The notes under the pieces are model-generated. The model worked only from the letters and a program-made list of their open reading frames with translations. It had not been told where the DNA came from and did not search any database. From Gemmobacter sp. 24YEA27 (GTDB taxonomy: Bacteria; Pseudomonadota; Alphaproteobacteria; Rhodobacterales; Rhodobacteraceae): a stretch of 64,000 bases of DNA. Where the stretch lies: NCBI RefSeq assembly GCF_030052995.1, contig NZ_JASJPW010000001.1, forward strand, positions 616,501-680,500, read 5' to 3'. A program made the position numbers and the translations under genes. Position 1 is the first letter of the stretch. Each line of letters starts with the position of its first letter. Below, one piece after another: positions 9,758-16,708 of this stretch.

Positions 9758-9994
9758 ATGGAAGCAAGCGAGATGGTGGCCCAGGAGTTGGATCGTGGCC
9801 TGCCGCAGTGGAAGGATCTGCCCGACGCCCTTCGCCCGGCGCTTGAACGCCACTGTGCAAATCTTGTCGGCCTCGCTGCTTCTTTGCGTGCAGCTGGCCG
9901 GGAGACCAACGATATCCGTGAGCTTGTAGCAGAGCTTTTGCGCAGCTATGGCGCGGATCTCATTGCGGCCCTGGAGACCAAAAATGACGATTAA
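9758..9994 (+). CDS. Small helical protein coupled to the diguanylate cyclase
   Basis: A 78-aa protein, start ATG preceded by AGGAG at 9746-9750, a good ribosome binding site. The sequence is acidic and mostly helical (ELVAELLRSYGADLIAALE), with no signal peptide or membrane helix. Its 3' end overlaps the start of the diguanylate cyclase by 11 nt, so the two are co-translated and likely act together, for instance as a small partner or antagonist of the cyclase. I do not recognise a family. The role is inferred only from the coupling. Confidence 0.7.
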   Translation: MEASEMVAQELDRGLPQWKDLPDALRPALERHCANLVGLAASLRAAGRETNDIRELVAELLRSYGADLIAALETKNDD

Positions 9995-10951
9995 GCCATT
10001 GTTCAGGCTGAATGACGAGGCCGGGCGCCTTGCCGCGCTGCGGCGTTATGAGATCCTCGACAGCGCGCCCGAGACAGAGTTTTCCGATATCGTCGCCCTC
10101 GTGAAATCCATCTTCAACACGAAATATGCCGCGATCAATCTGATCGACAGCGAGCGGCAATGGATGAAAGCCGCCGCCGGGCTGGAGCCGCTGGAATGTG
10201 GCCGGGGCGATGCCTTTTGCGATCATACGATTCGCGGCACCAGCGCGCTGGCGGTCGAAGATGCCACTGCAGACAGCCGGTTTTCCGACAATCCTTTCGT
10301 GACCGGCGAGGCGAGTATCCGATCTTACCTCGGCGTGCCGCTGACCAGCCCGGACGGGTATAATATCGGCGCGATCTGTGTTTTTGACACCGGGCTGCGC
10401 AAATTCAGCGATGCCGATAAGACGGTGCTGGAGAATTTCGCCAAAGTGGTGATGTCGCAATTCGAGCTGCGGCTGATCGCCCGTCAGGACAGTCTGACCG
10501 GCAGCCTCACCCGCCGCGCCTTCATGAGCGCATGGACCGCCTGGCCGGTCGCGAAGAGCCTGCCTCCCTTCTGATGATCGACCTTGATCGCTTCAAACTG
10601 GTCAATGATACATTCGGCCATCCGGTGGGTGACATCGTGCTGAAGACAGTGTCGACCACGATCCAGTCCAGCCTGCGCAAAAGCGATGCGCTCGGGCGGC
10701 TTGGGGGCGAGGAATTTGCTGTGTTGCTGCCTGGCGCCGATGCCACGGGCGCGCTGGCCTTTGCCGACCGGCTGCGCAACGAGATCGCCACCCGCAAGCT
10801 CGATGAGATCGCCGGGGCAAATGTGACGCTCAGCATCGGGATCGCCGACCACCGGGCGGGAGAGAGCCGTGACGCCTGGCTGGCGCGCGCGGATCACGCG
10901 CTTTACGCCGCCAAGACGTCAGGCCGTAACCGCTGTGTCGTGGCAGAGTGA
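9984..10951 (+). CDS. GAF-GGDEF diguanylate cyclase, one probable frameshift
   Basis: Makes c-di-GMP from two GTP. A GAF domain fills the first 160 residues (FRLNDEAGRLAALRRYEILD, then CGRGDAFCDHTI, SYLGVPL). A GGDEF domain follows with DSLTGSLTRRAFM, MIDLDRFKLVNDTFGH and the active-site motif GGEEF, so it should be catalytically active. No RxxD inhibitory site was noticed in the usual place before GGEEF. The frame breaks near 10527-10531 (between FMSA and MDRLAGRE); one added base gives a continuous 322-aa protein, the normal size for GAF-GGDEF enzymes. Its place next to bcs suggests that it feeds BcsA PilZ. Cytoplasmic, no membrane helix. Confidence 0.9.
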
Positions 10952-10957
10952 CGCCGT

Positions 10958-12034
10958 TTAACGCAGCAGATTGCTGAAGCGGATGTCAAAGGTGATCTGG
11001 TCATAATTCGCAATCGCCGCGGTAGAGCGGCTGGACATCACCCCGAGCCGCAGCGTTACCCCGGGGCGCAGCGAGGCCGAAACACCAAAGCCTTGGCTGC
11101 GATCTTCGCGCGGCTGACCAAGGAAGGCGCCGCCCTCCGCCCGCTGATACCAGAGATCAACACGCCAGTCGCGCCCCGCCCGGGCCCAGGAATAGCCCGC
11201 CTCGATCCGCTGCCGCAGGACGGTTGTTTCATCCATTCTGGCCCCCAGGGTCAGCGCGATATCGCTGACACCCGCGGATCCGATCCGTTCCAGCGACAGG
11301 CGGAGCCGGTCCTGCATTCCGCCGGAGGTCGAGACAGCTTCATATCTCAACCCGGCCTCCTGGACGCTCCTGCCAGTGGCAAAGACCTTTGACAGCTCTG
11401 CTGAAAGACGATGGGCGTTGCTGGTATCAAGCTCGCGCCAGCTGCGGGTGCCCAGCGCGCAGAGGTCGAGAAACACCCAGTCCTGCACATGATTACGCGA
11501 ACAGAGGCTGAGTGCAGAATCTGCACGGCCGATCTCATGACGCGGCGACCAGGCCAGTTCCCCGCCTGCAGTAAGCTCGACCACCCGCCCCGGTCCCCAG
11601 GCAAAGCGTGCCATCGCCCCGCCCGCGCCGCCAAAGACCAGCCCGGCCTTCGCGCGAAACGCCGGGTCCGCCTCAAGCACCAGGCCGCCAATGGTCAGCC
11701 GGTCCTGCAAAACGCCGCCATTGATATTGCCGTCCCAGCCCAGCACCGGCGCAAAGCTCAGTCGCCGCGCCGTCAGGGACAGCTGCCCCGGCTCAACCCC
11801 ATAGCCCTGCGCCAGAAGCTCGCGGCGCATGAACAGGGTTTCCGCTGGCCCCAGGTGCCCGGCCTCAAGTGCGGTGCCGAAAGCCCGCAGGCGAAGACGG
11901 TCAGAGCCGCTCAGAAAAGCGTTGCGCATCAGATCGGCAGGATCGGCTGCCGACTGCCCGGATACGGCCCCGGCAAGACAGACCCCGACAAGTGCCGCGC
12001 GGAACCAGCACCGCAGCGATTTACGGCTTGGCAT
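10958..12034 (-). CDS. Outer-membrane beta-barrel, Slam-like (DUF560) candidate
   Basis: A 358-aa protein with a signal peptide (FRAALVGVCLAGAVSGQSAA), a short helical N-terminal part and then alternating beta strands running to the C-terminus (FAPVLGWDGNINGGVLQ, ELTAGGELAWSP, VDLWYQRAEGG, ending FDIRFSNLLR). A motif of the type 'SFxPxxxxDxNINGG' starts the barrel in Slam proteins, which move surface lipoproteins across the outer membrane. The start at 12034 overlaps the lipoprotein stop by 14 nt, so the barrel is co-translated with its likely client. It is shorter than classical Slam, with little TPR region. Alternative: another autotransported-lipoprotein barrel or a generic porin-like protein. 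Confidence 0.6.
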   Translation of the reverse strand: MPSRKSLRCWFRAALVGVCLAGAVSGQSAADPADLMRNAFLSGSDRLRLRAFGTALEAGHLGPAETLFMRRELLAQGYGVEPGQLSLTARRLSFAPVLGWDGNINGGVLQDRLTIGGLVLEADPAFRAKAGLVFGGAGGAMARFAWGPGRVVELTAGGELAWSPRHEIGRADSALSLCSRNHVQDWVFLDLCALGTRSWRELDTSNAHRLSAELSKVFATGRSVQEAGLRYEAVSTSGGMQDRLRLSLERIGSAGVSDIALTLGARMDETTVLRQRIEAGYSWARAGRDWRVDLWYQRAEGGAFLGQPREDRSQGFGVSASLRPGVTLRLGVMSSRSTAAIANYDQITFDIRFSNLLR

Positions 12035-12860
12035 TCGGATCGCGGCCGAAGAAGACACCGTCCACCGAAACCTCATGGCTGCCCTGGTCACTGGTCAGGG
12101 TGCCGCTGCCGGTATAAAGCCCCGACGTCGTCATGCCATGCTGGTCGTTGCTATAGCCCGGCGTGCCGCCGACATTGCCGCGCAGGGAACCCGCAATCGT
12201 CCCCTCCAGCGCCGGGTGACGCACCGCGATGCTGACATCCCCGCCATAGGCCCCGCTGCGGATATTGAAGGGCAGGTTTTCCCCCCTCAGTTCGATCCAT
12301 GTCTCGGACCCGTTATCGGTGCCGGTGCGCAGGCTGATCGACGCTGTCTGCGCATCGAAATCAAGCACGAGATTTTCCAGCCCCTGGGCATGATGGCCCG
12401 ACAAAAGCGGGCCGTCATCGATGGTGACCCAGGCAAAACTCTCCCCCCGGAAGTAGTATTTCCCCTTGGCCTCGATCAGCCTGCCATTGCGTTCATTGAT
12501 GAATTGCGACTGGTCAGCGGTGAGACGCAAAAGACGGGTCGCTTTCCCGGTGTCGGGTCCTACGCTGGCAATCACCTCTATCGTCATATGCTGCGCATAG
12601 GGGGTGCCAGTAAGATCGATCAGGCTGAGATAGCCTGCGGGGCCGCCGGCGGGAGAATCGAACGCGTCGAGAGCCTTCTGCTCGGCCTCGGTCACAGTGA
12701 TGCGCGATCGCACACGGTTTCGCTGGTTATGCTTTGTCTGGTAGGTTTCAAATGCTGCGACATCGACGCCTTTGCCTGGTGGCAAATCCGTACCGCCACC
12801 GCCACCGCCGCAGCCCGCGAGCATGGCTAAAGCAAGGAACCATACCGCCAGATATTTCAT
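12021..12860 (-). CDS. TbpB/HphA-like surface lipoprotein
   Basis: A 279-aa lipoprotein: signal MKYLAVWFLALAML, lipobox LAGC, then a glycine run GGGGGG that looks like a flexible tether. The rest is beta-rich, with an 8-strand-barrel-like C-terminus (SIAVRHPALEGTIAG, GLYTGSGTLTS, HEVSVDGVFFGRDPNAKP). The ending 'GVFFGRDP' is close to the 'GxFxGPxAxE' seen in transferrin-binding-protein-B-like beta barrels. Paired with the downstream barrel gene it fits the lipoprotein-plus-Slam arrangement. The ligand (heme, metal or host-type protein) cannot be told. Confidence 0.6.
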   Translation of the reverse strand: MKYLAVWFLALAMLAGCGGGGGGTDLPPGKGVDVAAFETYQTKHNQRNRVRSRITVTEAEQKALDAFDSPAGGPAGYLSLIDLTGTPYAQHMTIEVIASVGPDTGKATRLLRLTADQSQFINERNGRLIEAKGKYYFRGESFAWVTIDDGPLLSGHHAQGLENLVLDFDAQTASISLRTGTDNGSETWIELRGENLPFNIRSGAYGGDVSIAVRHPALEGTIAGSLRGNVGGTPGYSNDQHGMTTSGLYTGSGTLTSDQGSHEVSVDGVFFGRDPNAKP

Positions 12861-12911
12861 GGATCTGCCTCATATCGTTGGTCCGGCTCGTCACCCGGAA
12901 ATCACTTTGCG

Positions 12912-12929
12912 ATTGCATTTATATTCAAT
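12912..12929. promoter_or_regulatory. Imperfect palindrome upstream of the TbpB-like lipoprotein
   Basis: ATTG-N10-CAAT, 14 of 18 positions self-complementary, AT-rich, 52 nt upstream of the lipoprotein start. The position and shape would suit an iron-regulator operator (Fur/Irr type), but the match to any consensus is weak. Inference only. Confidence 0.25.
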
Positions 12930-13404
12930 GACATCAACCTGAGGATATGAACAGATGGGCTGGTTACAATCCGCCCGCTCTTCTCAGGTGGTGGTTATCC
13001 CAGGCCGCTCTTAAGATTGATCCCGTCGAGGACAGCCCCGGCCTGCGAGGTTTATCGGCGGGATCCGGTCGGGCGTAATTCCAGGTGCATCGCGCCACCC
13101 CATCGGCAGAACGCGCCTGATGGCAGACCCTGCCACAGGGTCACCCCCATGCCCGGCCTGCATGTCTGTGTTCTCCCCACCACGGGGCCGAACAAATGGT
13201 GCCGCTCCCCCGTTACAGAGGATCACGCGGATCGATGGCAAGACGGCCACCACTCCTGCCATGTGCGCGGTTGCCACAATAGGGGGGCCGCCCTCTGCCG
13301 TGATCCAGGCTGTGGCTATGCAGGTGATCGAATGCCCCTGAGAAGGCTGCGCTCGACCCTTCGCCAGGCCTGCGTCACTCCACATGTCGAGTGAGACAGG
13401 CGCG
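12930..13404. other. Gene-poor stretch
   Basis: About 475 bp with no recognisable gene. A minus-strand frame is open over 13011-13415, but its composition and codon use are not convincing and no motif is seen. It probably belongs to the decayed mobile DNA to its right. Confidence 0.4.
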
Positions 13405-13617
13405 CTATTCAGCAATCGACTGGCGCGCCACCCGGCACAAGGGCTACGTGCTCTCCCTCAGGCACTGCAACGGATCGAACAGTCGTTCATCTGATCTTAA
13501 ACCAACTGAGGTGCTGCTCAAGCCACCTTTCGCAGCACCGAACGCGCACGGGCGCGCTACATCCTGACGCGGGCTGCAGGAAACCTCGCCAGACTGCAGA
13601 AGCTGCTCGCAGCATGA
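13405..13617 (+). pseudogene. Transposase remnant, C-terminal part (IS1182/IS5-type)
   Basis: Reads AIDWRATRHKGYVLSLRH (usual form: AIDGRTTRHPGYAVSQR), then after a frameshift QRIEQSFI (usual: KRIEEPFGW), and in the next frame AAGNLARLQKLLAA and stop at 13615-13617, matching the end AAYNLVRLPKLLAA of such transposases. At least two indels separate the pieces, and the N-terminal two thirds is missing or unrecognisable. This is an old, dead insertion. Confidence 0.7.
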
Positions 13618-14175
13618 ACGGAGGGTGGCGCCGCGAGCAGGCCAGACCTGACAACCATGACGGATGAACGAACCGAAGCTCTGACAGCGCAAGGAAAAAC
13701 GCTCTAAGCGTCGGACTAAATCAGCAGGCTGTCAATGACCTCACGCAGATGCCCCCGGCCCTGGCTCCTCCGCCCGGCATCACCGGGTGCCAGAGTTATC
13801 CGGGAGGCATTGTCTCTTGGGGCCATATTTTTGCCCACTCAGTCCCGGTCATCCCGAGCCCTGGGCCCGCACGCAACGCGTCCCGGCCGAGACAAATCCA
13901 GGGCGCGACCTGGTTTTTTACCGCTGCCCGGGCAGCTATCTCCCCAGCGAGCGAGAAACTTTGCTGCGCGATTCCATCCGCGTTTTGCTGTTATCCGTTC
14001 GCAGACGGCAGCAAGGATAACTGGCCTCTTTCGCGTAGACTGTTCGCACCCCGTGGCAATGCGAGGTCCAGTGAATGGTAAACACCGCGAGTGTTGTCAT
14101 GTCAGCCCGGGACGCTGCCGAAACGCCACCACGCGGCGCTCGGGCGCCGTGGCAACCCCGCTCATCGCTACCAAC
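13618..14175. other. Gene-poor stretch left of the IS element
   Basis: About 560 bp with no recognised gene on either strand. A GC-rich hairpin is present near 14127-14150 and could end transcription of the DUF1217 gene, whose original stop lies at 14176-14178. Nothing else is supported. Confidence 0.4.
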
Positions 14176-14192
14176 TCAGCCGATGATCTCTA

Positions 14193-14207
14193 GGTCGTGT
14201 TGACAAA
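14193..14207 (+). repeat. IS left terminal inverted repeat
   Basis: GGTCGTGTTGACAAA, preceded by target TA. Matches the right end with one difference (G/A at position 6). Confidence 0.92.
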
Positions 14208-14259
14208 AGGGATTCCGCTGGCATTCGTCCTATGATTCAAGCTCATCTCTACGTGGGAG

Positions 14260-15088
14260 ATGAGCTTGGCACGCAACCTGATATCCGACTATGAGTGGAC
14301 CTTCTTCGAGGGCTTCATTCGTGCCGCCCGGCACTCTAACGGGCGGAAACCTGCGGACCATCGTCTTGTTCTCGATGGAATTTCCTGGATCACAAGGACT
14401 GGTGCGCCATGGCGTGATCTGCCCAAAGAGTTTGGCAAGTGGTCCTCGGTCTACCGTCAGTTCCGCCGGTGGACTTTGGCGGGATTGTGGGAGGATATCC
14501 TGGATGCGCTGAACCACGCTGGGATCGCGCCAGACAAGCTCCAGATGGTCGACAGCACTGTGATCCGCGCTCATCATCATGCGGCGGGCGCAAAAGGGGG
14601 ACTGCTGACAAGAGGCTCCTGGCCGTTCGAGAGCGTCCGGTGGGAAAACGATCCACTGGATCGTTTTCTGGACCACCTTCCACTTCTCGACCAAGATCCA
14701 TCTCCGCGTCAACGGCGCAGGCCTCCCGATGAGGACCGAGATCACGCCGGGGCAGGATTCCGACTACACCGGCTATGATCTGGTGATGGCTGACAATCTG
14801 CCCCAACCGACAGTTCTGGTCGCCGACAGGGGCTATGACTCTGATAAAATTCGGGAAGACATCGAGAGCCGCAACGCCCTGCCCATGATACCGATGCGAA
14901 AGAACCGAAGGGTGCGCAAGGCTGTCGACATGACCATCTATACCCTGCGCAACATGGTCGAGCGCTGCTTCAACAACCTGAAAAACAGCCGCCGCCTTGC
15001 AACCCGCTACGACAAAACCGCCGAAAGCTTCCTGGGCTTCGTCGACGTCGCCTGCATCAGGCTCTGGCTCCGCCATTTGTCAACATGA
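14260..15088 (+). CDS. IS5-family transposase, two frames, with an internal palindromic insertion
   Basis: DDE transposase. The first frame (14260-14778) carries ISWITRTGAPWRDLPKEFG and the first catalytic Asp in MVDSTVIRAHHHAAGAKGGL. The second frame supplies FSTKIHLRVNGAG, LVADRGYDSDKIRE (second Asp) and LRNMVERCFNNLKNSRR (Glu), ending LWLRHLST. The frame change falls near AAAAGGGGG-ACTGCTGACAAG (14600-14617): dropping one base gives QEAPGRSR, the family's usual next residues. About 45 extra nt then separate this from FSTKIH, centred on a 25-nt palindrome at 14644-14668. Two-frame organisation is common in this IS group, but the extra sequence suggests a damaged, possibly inactive copy. Confidence 0.88.
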
Positions 15089-15867
15089 CCTAGCAACAAG
15101 AGGGCATTCTGTGCCGGGGAGTTGTTCATGGTAGTCAGAGAATCCCGCACGATGTAGTTTCTGACCAGTTTCTCCATCTTTGCACTTTCGCGGAACTGGC
15201 TCACCGTGTAGGCACCAAACTGGCTTTGCGCCCTGGATTTCAGCACACGAAGCTGTTGATCAATGTCAAGATTGCTAAACCCGGTCGGCAATCCGAAAGA
15301 TTTTTCAAAGACCTGCCGCAATGGTTTGTTTCCCATGATGGTAAACCATTTCGTATCCTCGCTCGCCTGGGAAGTCGCCAGTTTCCCGATCTCTCTTTCC
15401 GCGTTTAATGCAAGTCGGAAAGAGTCATTTTTCTCTCCGACTGCCGCCTCGAACTGACGCACGTAATATTGATCAAGCAGAGCATCAGCAAACCCCTCAC
15501 TGAGGGTCTTTGGCAGCTGAGTTCCATCCAGGCCAAAGCTTGCGGCAAACGCCCGGTAGCTTTTATCCGCTAGACGATTCGAGAGGTCTTTTGGGGAATC
15601 GACTCCATCTGAAAGGATCTTTTTGACGAATGCCTTCGCATTTATGTCTTGTTCCAGGCCAAACGCACTCAATGCGATCTTTAGCAACCTGCGATCAGAT
15701 ACAAGGTCCTCGGCCGAGGTCACGGTCCCGATTTTATCGCGAAAGTACTGCGCGTCGCGCTGATTTACCGGCGCTTGCTGAAAAGCTTTCTCTTGCGCCG
15801 GCATTATTCGCTTCAGCAAAAGCCAGCCGCCATAGCCATCAGCCGGGAGAACTGGCTGAAAACTCAT
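15007..15867 (-). CDS. DUF1217 flagellar-cluster protein, 3' end interrupted by the IS
   Basis: Starts at MSFQPVLPADGYGGW. It contains the repeated DUF1217 signature GTVTSAEDLVSDRRLLKIAL, SAFGLEQDINAKAFVKKIL. Family members sit in flagellar clusters of Rhodobacterales; their function is not established. The gene runs into the IS at 15091 after NALLLL and now ends 28 residues later at an IS-borne stop. Without the IS the frame continues as EIIG and stops at 14176-14178, so the native protein is 263 aa and only the last four residues are replaced. It may therefore still work. The start at 15867 sits 2 nt after the flbT stop codon. Confidence 0.85.
   Translation of the reverse strand: MSFQPVLPADGYGGWLLLKRIMPAQEKAFQQAPVNQRDAQYFRDKIGTVTSAEDLVSDRRLLKIALSAFGLEQDINAKAFVKKILSDGVDSPKDLSNRLADKSYRAFAASFGLDGTQLPKTLSEGFADALLDQYYVRQFEAAVGEKNDSFRLALNAEREIGKLATSQASEDTKWFTIMGNKPLRQVFEKSFGLPTGFSNLDIDQQLRVLKSRAQSQFGAYTVSQFRESAKMEKLVRNYIVRDSLTTMNNSPAQNALLLLGHVDKWRSQSLMQATSTKPRKLSAVLS
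15076..15090 (-). repeat. IS right terminal inverted repeat
   Basis: TTTGTCAACATGACC on the plus strand, followed by target TA. The transposase stop codon (15086-15088) lies inside it. Confidence 0.92.
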
Positions 15868-15868
15868 C

Positions 15869-16273
15869 TCAGTTTCCTCCCGCTGCCATAAGGCGCGTCT
15901 CGCGGGGAAGCAGGCCGCGAAGTGCCTTAAGAACCTGATAATGCTGGTCCTCAAGGACAGCCTGGCTGGCAAGGGTCAGCAGGCGGCGGCTATCAGGATC
16001 CGTCAGAACCTGGCTGAGTTGTTCAATCCCGCGCAGCAGTTGCGACCTGGTGTCGCCCGGAGCGGCATCACCGGAAAGGACCAGCTGGGCGATATAGCAA
16101 ACCCGCCGCACCGGCGTATTGGCTTCATCCGGATGCAGCGCATCGCGCAACCGTAAAATATTCGCATTGGGCGTCATAACCGCAAGCCGCGACCGCTTAT
16201 CGCCGTTTTCAATCACCGCACCATTGATCAGGACCCTTTCATGCGGGCCGAGTTTCAGAACCAGCCCCGTCAT
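15869..16273 (-). CDS. flbT: Flagellin synthesis repressor FlbT
   Basis: A 134-aa cytoplasmic RNA-binding-type regulator that ties flagellin mRNA translation or stability to hook completion in alphaproteobacteria. Begins MTGLVLKLGPHERVLINGAV, which is the FlbT hallmark, with RVCYIAQLVLSG and YQVLKALRGLLPRE later. It overlaps flaF by 4 nt (ATGA) and follows the flagellin gene on the same strand. Confidence 0.95.
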   Translation of the reverse strand: MTGLVLKLGPHERVLINGAVIENGDKRSRLAVMTPNANILRLRDALHPDEANTPVRRVCYIAQLVLSGDAAPGDTRSQLLRGIEQLSQVLTDPDSRRLLTLASQAVLEDQHYQVLKALRGLLPRETRLMAAGGN

Positions 16274-16641
16274 GTGGCCGCTCCTTCGCCACGCAATCCT
16301 TTCAGGACCGCCTTGTTGATTTCGATGAGAACGCCGGCATCTGCGGTTTTCTGGCGGATCTTCCGGCTATGGTCTGCAGTAAAGCGATAAAGGTAGAATA
16401 ACCGCGCACGAAGTGCATCAGGCAGCCCATTTCCGGGCTCCGCTACATCGGCTGCGAGAGTCGACCACAGTTTTTCGTTGTGGAATACTGCCTCGAGAAA
16501 TCCACTGCGATCTTCGTTGCGCCGCTGATCGGCGGCGACAAGACGTTGCGTGATCCGTGCGATAACCTCGTATTCGGCCATGCGCGGGGTGCGAATTGGC
16601 GCTGTCGGTTGCGCATAGGCAAGGCTGGAGCTGAGAGTCAT
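16270..16641 (-). CDS. flaF: Flagellin synthesis activator FlaF
   Basis: A 123-aa small helical protein that partners FlbT in controlling flagellin levels and secretion. Typical features are MAEYEVIARITQRL near residue 21, NEKLWSTLAADVAEPGNGLP and LRARLFYLYRFTADHSRKI. The length is normal. It is the first gene after the flagellin terminator and overlaps flbT. Confidence 0.93.
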   Translation of the reverse strand: MTLSSSLAYAQPTAPIRTPRMAEYEVIARITQRLVAADQRRNEDRSGFLEAVFHNEKLWSTLAADVAEPGNGLPDALRARLFYLYRFTADHSRKIRQKTADAGVLIEINKAVLKGLRGEGAAT

Positions 16642-16678
16642 TCTGACATGTTCCGTACTTGAGATAGTTTAAAAGCTG

Positions 16679-16700
16679 GCCGGGGTCCTGCGACCCCGGC
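16679..16700 (-). terminator. Rho-independent terminator after flagellin
   Basis: GCCGGGGTC / GACCCCGGC stem (9 bp) with a CTGC loop. On the minus strand it is followed by CAGCTTTT. It lies just after the flagellin stop (16709) and before flaF, so it probably lets abundant flagellin mRNA end here with partial read-through to flaF-flbT. Confidence 0.8.
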
Positions 16701-16708
16701 GTCGCGCC

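Larger units (their letters stand above)
14193..15090 (+). mobile_element. IS5-family (IS427-like) insertion sequence, 898 bp
   Basis: Bounded by 15-bp terminal repeats GGTCGTGTTGACAAA (14193-14207) and, inverted, GGTCATGTTGACAAA (15076-15090), one mismatch, and flanked by the dinucleotide TA on both sides (14191-14192, 15091-15092), the usual target duplication of this group. It carries one transposase gene in two frames. It is inserted in the last codons of a DUF1217 flagellar-cluster gene: removing the IS and one TA rejoins that gene in frame. Confidence 0.93.

Noticed and set aside
13011..13415. A 134-aa minus-strand gene
   Set aside because: No motif, poor composition, and it overlaps the decayed transposase region; probably chance.
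13735..14193. Plus-strand open frames of 77-152 aa
   Set aside because: Low-complexity, Arg/Pro/Ser-rich translations in three frames with no ribosome binding site; not convincing.
14230..14745. A minus-strand frame inside the IS element
   Set aside because: Antisense to the transposase; no conserved features; the transposase motifs are on the plus strand.
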